Source: an uncultured Armatimonadota bacterium
Lineage (GTDB): Bacteria; Armatimonadota; Fimbriimonadia; Fimbriimonadales; Fimbriimonadaceae
Length of the DNA: 52,590 nucleotides
Direction: 5' to 3'
Assembly (NCBI GenBank): GCA_903833215.1
Contig: CAILEM010000024.1
Location: 1-52,590, forward strand
The first letter of the stretch is position 1, and each line of letters starts with the position of its first letter. A program made the position numbers and the translations under genes. Below the pieces are notes generated by a model that did not search any database, was not told the origin of the DNA, and was given only the letters and a program-made list of their open reading frames with translations. Below, one piece after another: positions 39,206-48,006 of this stretch.

Positions 39206-40310
39206 GGTGTCCTCCCGGGATGTATGGAGCAGGGTCGATGACGGACTTGGAGCCGGATGCCCAATCGGCGATCAACTTGCCTGTGGCGAGCGATGTAGTG
39301 ATCCCGAGACCCTCGTGGCCAGCGGCGATCAGCAGAGATGGGTCCTCGGGCATCGCGCCGATAATCGGCAACTTATTGGGAGTCGTGGCTCGGAATCCTG
39401 TCCAGATCCGAATTCCGGAGAGCTGTTGAATTCCGGGCAGATATTCTGCGGCTCGGTTGACCATCTTCGTCACCAGCTTTCGGTCGACCTCGGAATTCCA
39501 ACCGACGAATTGTCTGGAAGAGCCGAGCAAGATTTGGCCTGTCGCCCTGGGCTGTGCGTTAAACGCCACCGACTCACTCGACATTTCGTGCGCACTCTTC
39601 AAATAGCCAAGTTCGATCAACTGATGATGCACAAATCCTGGATAACGGTCGGTGATGACCAAGTGCCCTTTACGTGGTTCGATCGGCAACCCTGGCGTCA
39701 GCAGCGGAGCGTGTCCTCCCGCTGCATTGATCACAAAATCAGCCTCGAACTGCGTCCCGTCCTCAAGGTGCACCGAGCGTTGTCCCATCTTTGTGGCACG
39801 CTTGCCTTGGATTAATTCAGCCCCATTACGTTTGGCCTCGGAAAGCAACCACCCCGCAGCCGTCACGGGATAGATGACGCTGTCGCTGGGAATGCGAAGG
39901 CCGCCGGCAAGACCATCTCGAAGTTGCGGTTCGGCTTTTGCCAACTCAGCAGGGCTAAGGACTTCAGCCTTGACGCCGTTCGACTCGTAAAACTTCCGCT
40001 TCCCTTCCACGTGTGAGAACTCTTCGTCGTCTGCTGCCACCCACATGGTTCCGGTGGGCCGATACTCACAGTCGGCTGGCATTTGGGACACGAGGCCAGT
40101 CCACAACTGCTGAGAATAATAGGTGAGGGCAAATTGGGCTGGAGAGTCGTCCATGACGACGATATGTCCCATTCCCGCGGCGGTTGAAGCTCCCCCGATG
40201 GGTCCCGGTTCGATTACCAAAACTCGCTGAAAGGATTGCGACAGGTAGTAGGCACAGGCGCATCCGACGATTCCGCCGCCCACGACGATCGCATCAAACT
40301 TGGTGCTCAA
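39195..40310 (-). CDS. FAD-dependent amino acid/amine oxidoreductase, HcnC-like subunit
   Basis: This DAO-family flavoprotein (about 371 residues) begins with 'FDAIVVGGGIVGCACAYYLSQ' and has 'GASTAAGMGHI' and a late 'GIRIWTGFRATTPNKLPIIGAMP...LLIAAGHEGLGITTSLATGKLIAD', as in HcnC, glycine oxidase and D-amino acid dehydrogenases. I prefer the TTG at 40310, which has a G-rich SD-like stretch upstream and places the FAD motif at the N-terminus; an ATG at 40373 adds an unlikely His-rich leader. True cyanide synthesis is unlikely to be provable from sequence; D-amino acid or hydroxyproline oxidation is equally possible. Confidence 0.83.
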   Translation of the reverse strand: MSTKFDAIVVGGGIVGCACAYYLSQSFQRVLVIEPGPIGGASTAAGMGHIVVMDDSPAQFALTYYSQQLWTGLVSQMPADCEYRPTGTMWVAADDEEFSHVEGKRKFYESNGVKAEVLSPAELAKAEPQLRDGLAGGLRIPSDSVIYPVTAAGWLLSEAKRNGAELIQGKRATKMGQRSVHLEDGTQFEADFVINAAGGHAPLLTPGLPIEPRKGHLVITDRYPGFVHHQLIELGYLKSAHEMSSESVAFNAQPRATGQILLGSSRQFVGWNSEVDRKLVTKMVNRAAEYLPGIQQLSGIRIWTGFRATTPNKLPIIGAMPEDPSLLIAAGHEGLGITTSLATGKLIADWASGSKSVIDPAPYIPGGHHEH

Positions 40311-40524
40311 CGAGCCGCCCCCATGGTCATTATGATGACTTGTCTTCGAAGGCACAGTGGTCGGAGCGCACAAGTCATCTTGTCGAAAATTAGTTTAGCA
40401 TTTAACTATTGAGCATCGCAGCATGTGGATCTGGAGGCCATTTCGATGCTCATTCGCATTTCCAGAAGAATGCCAAGCAAGACGTATTCTTACTCGGGGG
40501 AGAATATAACAGAATAGGGACGTC

Positions 40525-42021
40525 ATGTCCAAAGCCCATCTCGACGTCGTTTTGACCGACACCATCGGCACCATCAACCCCAACATCTACGGCCATTTCA
40601 TGGAGCATTTGGGAGCTTGCGTCTACGAGGGAGCATGGGTTGGCGAAGATTCCCCCATCCCCAACACTCGTGGGTTTCGAAACGATGTTATTGCGGCGCT
40701 GAAGCAGATCAAAGCTCCGGTTCTGAGATGGCCGGGTGGATGTTTTGCGGATGACTATCACTGGCAAGACGGCATCGGCCCACGTGAGAGCCGCCCCCGG
40801 CGCATCAACATCCATTGGGGCGGCGTGGTTGAGACAAATGAAGTAGGCACCCATGAGTTTCTGGACTTCTGCAATCTCGTAGGGGCCAAACCCTATTTCG
40901 CTGGGAATCTTGGCAGCGGCACTGTTCGGGAAATGCGGGATTGGGTCGAATACTGCAACTACCCCGGCGACAGCACGCTTGCTCTACAACGCGCGGAAAA
41001 TGGCTCGAAGGAGCCGTTTGGTGTTGAATTCTGGGGAGTCGGAAACGAGAACTGGGGCTGTGGCGGCAACTTCTCACCGGAAGATTACGGCACCGAATAT
41101 CGGCGCTATTCCACCTACCTTCGCAACTTGGGAGATACCAAATTATTCCTGGTGGCGTGCGGACCGGCACAGAATGACCTCGACTGGACGCGGCGCTTCT
41201 TCACAAAGCTCCGAAAAGACTACTGGCAGGGCACCGATATTCACGGTTATGCAGCCCATTACTACTGTGGGACGGCGGGATCGGCAACCGAGTACACCGT
41301 TGATGAGTGGTACGAGTTGCTGTACAGCGCGAGTGGAGTCGAGCCCCTCATTGTTCAACAGTGGGCCCTGATGGCAGGCTTCGATCCCGCCCACAAGATT
41401 GGCCTGATCGTCGATGAGTGGGGGACTTGGCACAAGCCGGCTCCTGGCCACAACCCGGCATTTCTTTGGCAGCAGAACACGGTTCGTGATGGACTGGTCG
41501 CGGCCTTGAGTCTCGATATTTTCAACCGCCACAGCGACAAAGTCGTGATGGCGAACATCGCCCAGACAATCAACGTTCTGCAGGCGATGATCTTGACCGA
41601 GGGTGAGAAGATGGTTTTGACCCCCACCTTCCACGTCTATGATTTGTACTCAGACCACCAGGGCGGCGAGTCGGTACGAACCCTGTTCGTAACCCCCGAA
41701 ATCGAGACTCCGAAGGGCAAATTGCCTCAGGTCTCCGGTTCGGCTTCGATCAAGGGCTCGACTTTGACCTTGACCCTCGTCAACACTAACGCCACTGAAG
41801 TCGCGGAAACATCGGTAAGGCTATTGGGTGGTGTGCTCAAGCAAGTTGTCAGCACCACCGGCTTGTCGTTCCCCGATGGCGATATCCAAGCCCACAACAC
41901 ATTCGACAATCCCGAAGTGGTTACGGTGGCGAGCCAAGATCTCGTCGCGTCCAGCGACCAGTTTGGACTCGTCATCACGCTCCCGGCGGCGTCGGTGACG
42001 AAGCTCACATTGGAGATTTAG
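40525..42021 (+). CDS. Alpha-L-arabinofuranosidase (GH51)
   Basis: The 498-residue enzyme releases terminal L-arabinofuranose from arabinoxylan, arabinan or oligosaccharides. GH51 hallmarks: 'INPNIYGHFMEHLGACVYEGAWVG', 'VLRWPGGCFADDYHW', acid/base Glu in 'WGVGNENWGCGG', 'HYYCGT', and nucleophile Glu in 'LIVDEWGTW'. No signal peptide is present, as is common for GH51, so it works on imported oligomers. AGGGA lies upstream of the ATG. With araFGH and araD in the same window it supports an arabinose route. Confidence 0.94.
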   Translation: MSKAHLDVVLTDTIGTINPNIYGHFMEHLGACVYEGAWVGEDSPIPNTRGFRNDVIAALKQIKAPVLRWPGGCFADDYHWQDGIGPRESRPRRINIHWGGVVETNEVGTHEFLDFCNLVGAKPYFAGNLGSGTVREMRDWVEYCNYPGDSTLALQRAENGSKEPFGVEFWGVGNENWGCGGNFSPEDYGTEYRRYSTYLRNLGDTKLFLVACGPAQNDLDWTRRFFTKLRKDYWQGTDIHGYAAHYYCGTAGSATEYTVDEWYELLYSASGVEPLIVQQWALMAGFDPAHKIGLIVDEWGTWHKPAPGHNPAFLWQQNTVRDGLVAALSLDIFNRHSDKVVMANIAQTINVLQAMILTEGEKMVLTPTFHVYDLYSDHQGGESVRTLFVTPEIETPKGKLPQVSGSASIKGSTLTLTLVNTNATEVAETSVRLLGGVLKQVVSTTGLSFPDGDIQAHNTFDNPEVVTVASQDLVASSDQFGLVITLPAASVTKLTLEI

Positions 42022-42131
42022 GCGGGGCCGCTGGTACCAGGGGTCCGTCACAGCACTCCGAAGGCCGCGAAGTAGCGCGAAGGTGAGAGGAAGGCAGATT
42101 CCGGTTTGGCAAAGCCAATCCTCTCCAAGAA

Positions 42132-42165
42132 GCGAAGGCATGGGTTCGCGAGAACCCTTGCCTGG
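42132..42165 (+). repeat. REP-like hairpin, copy 1
   Basis: GCGAAGGCATGGGTTCGCGA then GAACCCTTGCCTGG: stem AGGCA/TGCCT plus GGGTTC/GAACCC with a T-T mismatch between the two helices. Confidence 0.65.
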
Positions 42166-42327
42166 TGAGATAGCGATAGAACCCGTACTTCCCTGAAAGG
42201 GATGCGTCTGGAAATGGTGAGAGAGACCACCATTTGGGATATTTTTGCGATCTCAATCCTCGCGGTCAAAGGCTAGCAGGCTGGTGACGCATTGCCTTTG
42301 GCAAAGGTCAAATGCGCATCTCCTAAT

Positions 42328-42361
42328 CCAGGCTAGCCCCGTCGACGGGGCAAGCCTTCGC
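42328..42361 (-). repeat. REP-like hairpin, copy 2 (reverse orientation)
   Basis: On the minus strand GCGAAGGCTTGCCCCGTCGA then CGGGGCTAGCCTGG: same ends as copy 1, different central helix, and the same T-T mismatch position. Confidence 0.65.
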
Positions 42362-42455
42362 TTTTTGCAGAGGATCGCCTTTGGCGAACCGGAGGGCGGT
42401 GGCATTTTGCAGACCGCGAATTTATGCCACCGTTTATGGGTCTTTTGAGGCTCGC

Positions 42456-44897
42456 CTACTTTAGGTCGAACGTCAGAATCTTCCCTCGCGCGACGGCGAC
42501 TACCTTGCCTTTCTCCATCAATACTGCCTTGCGGGGTTCGATAATTACTTCGAAAATCCGGCCCTGGATTCGGAGGTTGTGGATTTGGATGCTTCGTCCC
42601 GATGCGCCGTTGAGGACGACCTTGCCGGTTGCGTCGGTATCGCAGAGTTGCTCCAGACCCACGAGGCAAAGGAGGGCGCCCCAGGTGTAGTGGGGATCGG
42701 AGCGACCCCAGCCGGTGATGGAGTTGAAGTTCTCGTGGCACGAACCATCTGCAATCCAGTTCTTCATGAACAGGTTCACTGACTTCTCGGCGTAATCCAG
42801 CATCTCCGAGTTCGTCGCGTACTTGCGTAAACCTTGGTAGGTCAGATAGCTCGTCGGCCCCCAAACGGTGCCTCGCCAGTAGCCCTGGGCGGGATAGGCG
42901 GGGTCATTTTTCGAGATGGTGGGACAGACGTATTCCCCACCGAACTGGTCGGGGCGGAAAAACAGATTCAGTGCGCGTCGAGCACGTTCCTTAGAGGGCG
43001 CACCCGCGATGAGCGGATAGAAGTTAAGCGGTGAGACGCGAGGAGAGAACTTCTCGGCCGGCTTCTCACTAACGGTCCGATGGATCGCCAAATGGACCTC
43101 CGCGCCATATTTGGCTTGGAAATACTCCAATCGAAAGGCATGCTTTTCGCCCGCTTTGAACTGGATCGGGCGGGTTTCGTACTTGGTGAGAGGGTGAATC
43201 GACCAGCCGTCGATCAACTTCTTACCACCGATCCAGAGTCGGCAGCCGTCGTCCGAAGACACATCGAAAACATAAGGTCCCGACTTTGATGCTTTGAAGA
43301 CGCCAGTCCACCGAACGGAGTAGTCCTCTTGACCAATCCCTTCGACCGGACCTTGGCCCCAATTGAAATGAACGGCCTTATCGTGGCGGACGATGGGAGT
43401 TCCTTCGAGTTCTTGACCCTTGAAGTACTCACCTCGAAGGCCGCCTTTTCCATTCGATGTAATCACGGCGTCCGCCGCGACATCTTCAGTGGCCGCTTTG
43501 GGAGTCCAATACCGGTATCCATACACTCCCGCCGACTCATTCCAAAGGAGTCGGTCCATGCGGTGCGCCATGTCTTGGCATTCCTTTCGGAGTTTGTTTG
43601 CTTCGTCTTTGCGTCCGATTTTTTCGGCTATGCGAGAGAGATATTCGGCATCCATCGCCCACAAAGCGTTGAGGTCAGTGGAATCGATGTCCATGTTCGG
43701 ACCGACCATCTTGCCGTCGTCGAACATGGGACTGTCGTCGAGACCACTTTCGAACTTGGCGTTTTGAAGGTCGCCAGTATTGCTGCCCCACTCGAGGAGT
43801 CCATCTCCATTTCCGTCGCGGTTCGGCTTCTTGCCAGGGCCCCGAGGAGCAAACCACCATCGATGCCAACGCAATAGCTTGGGATACACCTCACGAAGGA
43901 ACGCAACATCGGGATCGCGCTGATTCATCTTCCAAACGCAGTACGAACCTACGGGAGGTTGAGATCGATCAACGCTTACTCCCCATCCGCGTCCACCGTA
44001 GTTCGGAACAAATCCATCAGCGGGAGACTGGGCGATGATCGCTCGAACGGTATCCCGTGCTGTGACCGGATCATCGAGGCTCGCCATGAGACCATTGAAG
44101 AAGCTATCCCAACAGAACAGGACCTGGCCATCGGGGAGGCACCAATTGCGCGACACGATATGAGCTAATCGACCTGTGTCGGCTCCGTAGATCTTTGAGT
44201 TGCCAAGTTGGTTTTCCAACGGACTTAAGAAGTCGCCCCAATCCCCCTCGGCCCAAAGGCGGGTCTTGTTGTATTTTTTACGTGCTTGATCGAGAACGAA
44301 CCCAGCTTTCTGCACATCGGGCAAGGTTCCTGTCCCGATCGCGAATGTCATCGGCACTTTCGAATCGACCATGTAGCGCCCTGACCAACTCGGTTGGTTT
44401 CCACCCGATGGAAGGCTACGTCCCAACGCAGCAAGCGACACATTGAGGCTCCCTGCCTTCATCACAATAGGTTTGGGATTGGAAACCAAGACAGGCTTGC
44501 TGCCCGGCCAACCTGATCCAAGAGACGGTCGGATCTCAACCAAACCCGTCGAGCTAATTCGCCCGACTGCAGCGCCTTTTCCTTGCAGACCCCATTCATA
44601 GGTGACAACCGATGACCCCACTGACCAAGAGATACGGTGGTAGCTATCATCAGGAGCAGCTTCGCCAAAGTGAACCTTGGCATCCATCAGCGCCTTGTAG
44701 CCTTGGAACGCCTTGCCATCTCGTCCAACCCATCCGATATTGAGGAGCACCGACTGTTTGGCATCGCGATAAACGGCGAGGCCAGCTAACGCATCGGTGT
44801 AATGGGCACCGATCCTGACAGGTGCTGCGCCTGCCTTCGGCGACTGGGCAAGGATTCCGAGAAGCAAGAGAGATTGGATCATCAAAAGGTCACGCAA
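42456..44897 (-). CDS. Exported GH63-like glycoside hydrolase with an internal PA14 domain
   Basis: After a signal peptide and a beta-sandwich domain (to about residue 230) comes an (alpha/alpha)6 barrel of the GH63 glucosidase/trehalase-like clan: 'FCWDSFFNGLMAS', catalytic-acid region 'ESGLDDSPMFD' (near 380), 'YWRGTVWGPTSYLTY' and catalytic-base region 'CHENFNSITGWG' (near 720). Residues about 485-605 interrupt the barrel with a PA14 sugar-binding domain ('GLRGEYFKGQELEG...YVFDVSSDDGCRLWIGGKKLID'). Related enzymes act on alpha-glucosides or mannosylglycerate; the substrate here is unknown. Confidence 0.82.
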   Translation of the reverse strand: MRDLLMIQSLLLLGILAQSPKAGAAPVRIGAHYTDALAGLAVYRDAKQSVLLNIGWVGRDGKAFQGYKALMDAKVHFGEAAPDDSYHRISWSVGSSVVTYEWGLQGKGAAVGRISSTGLVEIRPSLGSGWPGSKPVLVSNPKPIVMKAGSLNVSLAALGRSLPSGGNQPSWSGRYMVDSKVPMTFAIGTGTLPDVQKAGFVLDQARKKYNKTRLWAEGDWGDFLSPLENQLGNSKIYGADTGRLAHIVSRNWCLPDGQVLFCWDSFFNGLMASLDDPVTARDTVRAIIAQSPADGFVPNYGGRGWGVSVDRSQPPVGSYCVWKMNQRDPDVAFLREVYPKLLRWHRWWFAPRGPGKKPNRDGNGDGLLEWGSNTGDLQNAKFESGLDDSPMFDDGKMVGPNMDIDSTDLNALWAMDAEYLSRIAEKIGRKDEANKLRKECQDMAHRMDRLLWNESAGVYGYRYWTPKAATEDVAADAVITSNGKGGLRGEYFKGQELEGTPIVRHDKAVHFNWGQGPVEGIGQEDYSVRWTGVFKASKSGPYVFDVSSDDGCRLWIGGKKLIDGWSIHPLTKYETRPIQFKAGEKHAFRLEYFQAKYGAEVHLAIHRTVSEKPAEKFSPRVSPLNFYPLIAGAPSKERARRALNLFFRPDQFGGEYVCPTISKNDPAYPAQGYWRGTVWGPTSYLTYQGLRKYATNSEMLDYAEKSVNLFMKNWIADGSCHENFNSITGWGRSDPHYTWGALLCLVGLEQLCDTDATGKVVLNGASGRSIQIHNLRIQGRIFEVIIEPRKAVLMEKGKVVAVARGKILTFDLK

Positions 44898-45014
44898 AAC
44901 GATTCTAGAGCTTTGGAGGCGATCCGTACTGCATTACCTGGAACGTTTGGCAAAAACCCGCCGCTGTGTGTAGTTACACCATCCGGCAATGAATAGGCTC
45001 TAGGAAAGCGCTTC

Positions 45015-45473
45015 TCAGCGGAAGAACATCCATTTAGACATTTCGATCCAGCGCGATGAGGACTGGAGCGGAACTGTATTCAAAATGCCCAAGGCAGTGA
45101 TGGGCGAAGTCATCGCCAGGATTGAGGCGACGCTAAGGGCATTTTGAACGTACTTGAATTCCACTTCGAGCCCTTCACGTCGCTGTGCCCGACATCGAAT
45201 CATGTCTTTAACGGAAAAACGCACACCAATGACCAAGAGCACGGTGTGCACCCCCGCCGCCACATACACAACTACCCCGCTCGGAAAAATCGCGAAAGAT
45301 GCGATGTACAGACACAGCAAGATTCGACTGATCAGGGCAGACGGAAAGACGGAGGCGAGGTAGAGCCAAAACCGCCAATTCCGAAGCTGGGCCCTAACAT
45401 TTCCCTTCTTCGGTCCCTTCAAAGGGGCCGGTGGTTGGCCATTGGCATCGATTCCCAAGCTTGCTTGGTCCAC
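45015..45473 (-). CDS. Small multi-pass membrane protein of unknown function
   Basis: The 152-residue protein has a polar N-terminal 35 residues, then about four hydrophobic segments ('FWLYLASVFPSALISRILLCLYIASFAIF', 'VVVYVAAGVHTVLLVIGV', 'ALSVASILAMTSPITALGIL'). No conserved motif is recognised. It lies divergent from sdhA, but lacks the haem-ligand His pattern of SdhC, so it is not an obvious membrane partner. Confidence 0.55.
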   Translation of the reverse strand: MDQASLGIDANGQPPAPLKGPKKGNVRAQLRNWRFWLYLASVFPSALISRILLCLYIASFAIFPSGVVVYVAAGVHTVLLVIGVRFSVKDMIRCRAQRREGLEVEFKYVQNALSVASILAMTSPITALGILNTVPLQSSSRWIEMSKWMFFR

Positions 45474-45569
45474 AACGCCAGTATAGCCATCCTATATGAG
45501 GTGATTTCCTCAGATCGAGCGGATGGCCCGGGCAAGTGAATGGCCCGGGCCAGTAGAATAGATTACGCA

Positions 45570-47480
45570 ATGGCAGCACAACGCACCGTCGTCGTTGTGG
45601 GAGGAGGTCTCGCAGGCCTCATGACCACTATGAAGCTCGCGGAGGCCGGGCACAAGGTTAAGCTCTTTAGTCTTGTTCCAGTTAAACGTTCTCACAGCGT
45701 CTGCGCGCAGGGCGGCATTAACGGCGCCGTCAACCTTCGTGGCGAAGGTGACTCCCCCTATTTACACTTTGAGGACACCATTACAGGTGGAGACTTCCTC
45801 AACCACCAGCCCCCGGTCATGCGCATGGCCGAGCGAGCTCCCGCGATCATTTACCTACTGGATCGCATGGGCGTTCCGTTCAACCGTACAAGTGAAGGGC
45901 TTCTGTCGTTCCGCCGATTTGGTGGAACCCTAAAGCACCGAACCGCTTACGCCGGCGCTACCACCGGACAGCAGTTGCTCTACGCCTTGGATGAGCAGGT
46001 CCGACGTTTTGAATCCACCGGTCAAGTTGAAAAATACGAAGGCTGGGAATTCCTTGGCATCATCAAGGATGACAAGGGTGCCTGCCGCGGTATCACCGGT
46101 CAGAACCTGCGAACGATGGAGATTGAGGCATTCCCTGCCGACTCCACCGTCATCTGCACGGGTGGTAACGGCCTTATCTTCGGCCTCAGCACGAACTCCA
46201 TTATCAACACCGGTAACCCTGTCAGCATCTGCTACCAAGCCGGCGTCCATTACGGAAACCCCGAAATGGTGCAGATCCACCCGACCGCGATTCCTGGCGA
46301 AGACAAGTGCCGACTGATCTCGGAATCGGTTCGTGGAGAAGGAGGACGCGTCTGGGTTCCGCGCAACCCGATGGATGAGCGCAAGCCAGTTGAGATTCCC
46401 GAGAAGGATCGTTGGTACGTCTGCGAAGAGATGGACCCGGTCTACGGAAATCTCCTCAGCCGCGACATCGTCAGCTTCATCATTTACTGCGTTTGCCGAC
46501 TCGGCAAAGGCGTCAAAGCTCAGAAGCAGGTGTATCTCGACATCACCCAGCTTTCGCAGAGCCGAGGGGGCCCCTACACTCGCGACCAGATCAACGACAA
46601 GCTCGAAGGCGTTCTCGAAATTTACGAGAAGTTCATGCGAGAGGATCCGATCGAGACGCCGATGCGCATCTACCCAGCAGTCCACTACACGATGGGCGGC
46701 CTCTGGGTCGATTACGAATTGAACGGCGACGGAAGCTGGAACACGGACTCACACCGAAACCAGATGACCAACGTTCCCGGTCTCTATGCCGCTGGCGAGT
46801 GCGACTACCAGTATCACGGTGCAAACCGACTGGGTGCCAACGCACTTCTTAGCTGCTTGGTCGGTGGCGAAATTGCCGCCCAAGGCGTGATGTCTTACAT
46901 CAAGTCAATGGACGCCAGTGGCGAGAGCCTTTCTCCTGCCGCCGTGTCTGAAGCCCAGCGCGAGAAGCAAGCTGAGTACAACACGCTCAAGCAGAGCAAT
47001 GGACCGGAGAACCCATATCGCCTCCACGCCGAACTCGGTGACATCATGTGGAACAACTGCGGTATCTGGCGCGTTCAGAAGGATCTGCTTAATGCGAAGA
47101 ACCAGTTGGATGATCTCGCGGTGCGAGCACGACAGTGCGGACTCGTCGACGACAGTGGCTGGTCCAACCAGGCGGTTCCGTTCACAAGAGCTGTCATCCA
47201 CATGATCGAAAGCTCCAAGGCCATCGTCGGCGGCGCTATCGTTCGCAACGAAAGCCGAGGTGCCCACTTCAAGATGGACACACCGGATCGAAACGATACT
47301 GACTGGCTGAAGACGACCCTCGCGTCGTACACGCCAAAGGGCCCTGAGTTCACATTCGAGCCCATCGACTGCAAGTACATCGCTCCACGACCTCGAAAGT
47401 ACAAGATCAATCAGAACAAGATCGTCAAAGAGATCATGGGCGAAGAGTACTTGGCCAGCCTCGGCATCACTCAGAGCTAA
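45570..47480 (+). CDS. sdhA: Succinate dehydrogenase / fumarate reductase flavoprotein subunit
   Basis: The 636-residue protein (ATG at 45570, ten codons inside the longest frame) is Bacillus/Wolinella-like SdhA/FrdA. It has the FAD motif 'VVVVGGGLAGLMTTMKLAEAG', the FAD-linked His region 'RSHSVCAQGGINGAVN', the substrate region 'HPTAIPG', 'MRIYPAVHYTMGGLWVDY' and 'AAGECDYQYHGANRLGANALLSC'. It oxidises succinate to fumarate in the TCA cycle, or the reverse. The usual sdhC and sdhB are not beside it: a terminator follows at once and the upstream gene is on the other strand. Confidence 0.93.
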   Translation: MAAQRTVVVVGGGLAGLMTTMKLAEAGHKVKLFSLVPVKRSHSVCAQGGINGAVNLRGEGDSPYLHFEDTITGGDFLNHQPPVMRMAERAPAIIYLLDRMGVPFNRTSEGLLSFRRFGGTLKHRTAYAGATTGQQLLYALDEQVRRFESTGQVEKYEGWEFLGIIKDDKGACRGITGQNLRTMEIEAFPADSTVICTGGNGLIFGLSTNSIINTGNPVSICYQAGVHYGNPEMVQIHPTAIPGEDKCRLISESVRGEGGRVWVPRNPMDERKPVEIPEKDRWYVCEEMDPVYGNLLSRDIVSFIIYCVCRLGKGVKAQKQVYLDITQLSQSRGGPYTRDQINDKLEGVLEIYEKFMREDPIETPMRIYPAVHYTMGGLWVDYELNGDGSWNTDSHRNQMTNVPGLYAAGECDYQYHGANRLGANALLSCLVGGEIAAQGVMSYIKSMDASGESLSPAAVSEAQREKQAEYNTLKQSNGPENPYRLHAELGDIMWNNCGIWRVQKDLLNAKNQLDDLAVRARQCGLVDDSGWSNQAVPFTRAVIHMIESSKAIVGGAIVRNESRGAHFKMDTPDRNDTDWLKTTLASYTPKGPEFTFEPIDCKYIAPRPRKYKINQNKIVKEIMGEEYLASLGITQS

Positions 47481-47490
47481 GCTAAGCCAA

Positions 47491-47531
47491 ACAGCACGGC
47501 CGATACAGTTGTATCGGCCGTGCTGTTTTTT
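47491..47531 (+). terminator. Rho-independent terminator after sdhA
   Basis: ACAGCACGGCCGATAC / GTATCGGCCGTGCTGT 16-bp perfect stem with loop AGTT, then a T-run. It confirms sdhA is the last gene of its transcript. Confidence 0.93.
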
Positions 47532-47571
47532 CGCATGAACCAGCTGTCGAACAAAGAGAAATGGCGGTCAC

Positions 47572-47652
47572 AGTTTCCTTCTCCTTTGCCCAAAAGGGGA
47601 AGGCTAGGATTGGGGAATCTGCCATCAACGGGGTCGACGCAGTCGGCGCATG
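47572..47652 (+). repeat. Dispersed intergenic repeat, diverged copy 3
   Basis: TTTCCTTCTCCTTTGCCC... to AGTCGGCGC matches the 22425 and 22603 repeats in order of blocks (CTTCTCC, AAGGGGAAGG, AGGAT, TCTGCCAT, ACGG, GACGCAGTCGG). The rest of the 47532-48006 gap contains a further CTCTCCCTTTT/AAAAAGGGCGAGG hairpin near 47925 and no supported gene. Confidence 0.5.
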
Positions 47653-48006
47653 CCTTATGTGATTCGTCCGTTGGATCATTGACTGAATTCAGGTTGAAGG
47701 CTTCCCCAATGCGTGCCTTGGAAATTGGCCCACCCATCGGGACTCTTACTAAATTTGAATCGAGAGGAAGGGAACAGAGCCCTCGGTACGAACATGAATT
47801 CGAACTGGTTCTTGGGTGCGATCACAATTCGGATTTCGAGGTCATCATGTCAAGAGCAGGCAGTGTTTGGGAGCTCCGGAAACAAGGGAGCCAAAGGCGC
47901 TTTGGATGGCATAACCCTCTCCTGTCCTCTCCCTTTTGAAAAAGGGCGAGGAACCTGCTTGATACTTCGGAGCCTCTACCGCAAGTCTGCACATTAGCCA
48001 AAGATG

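Larger units (their letters stand above)
42022..42455. other. Repeat-bearing intergenic region
   Basis: About 430 bases between the convergent GH51 and GH63-like genes. It holds two REP-like hairpins (42132-42165 and 42328-42361), a palindromic CATTGCCTTTGGCAAAGG block near 42290 and a further TTTGGCGAACCGGAGG-type repeat near 42380. No supported gene. Confidence 0.6.

Noticed and set aside
45015-45473. SdhC membrane anchor for the adjacent sdhA
   Set aside because: Divergent orientation, polar N-terminus and no haem-ligand histidines in the helices.
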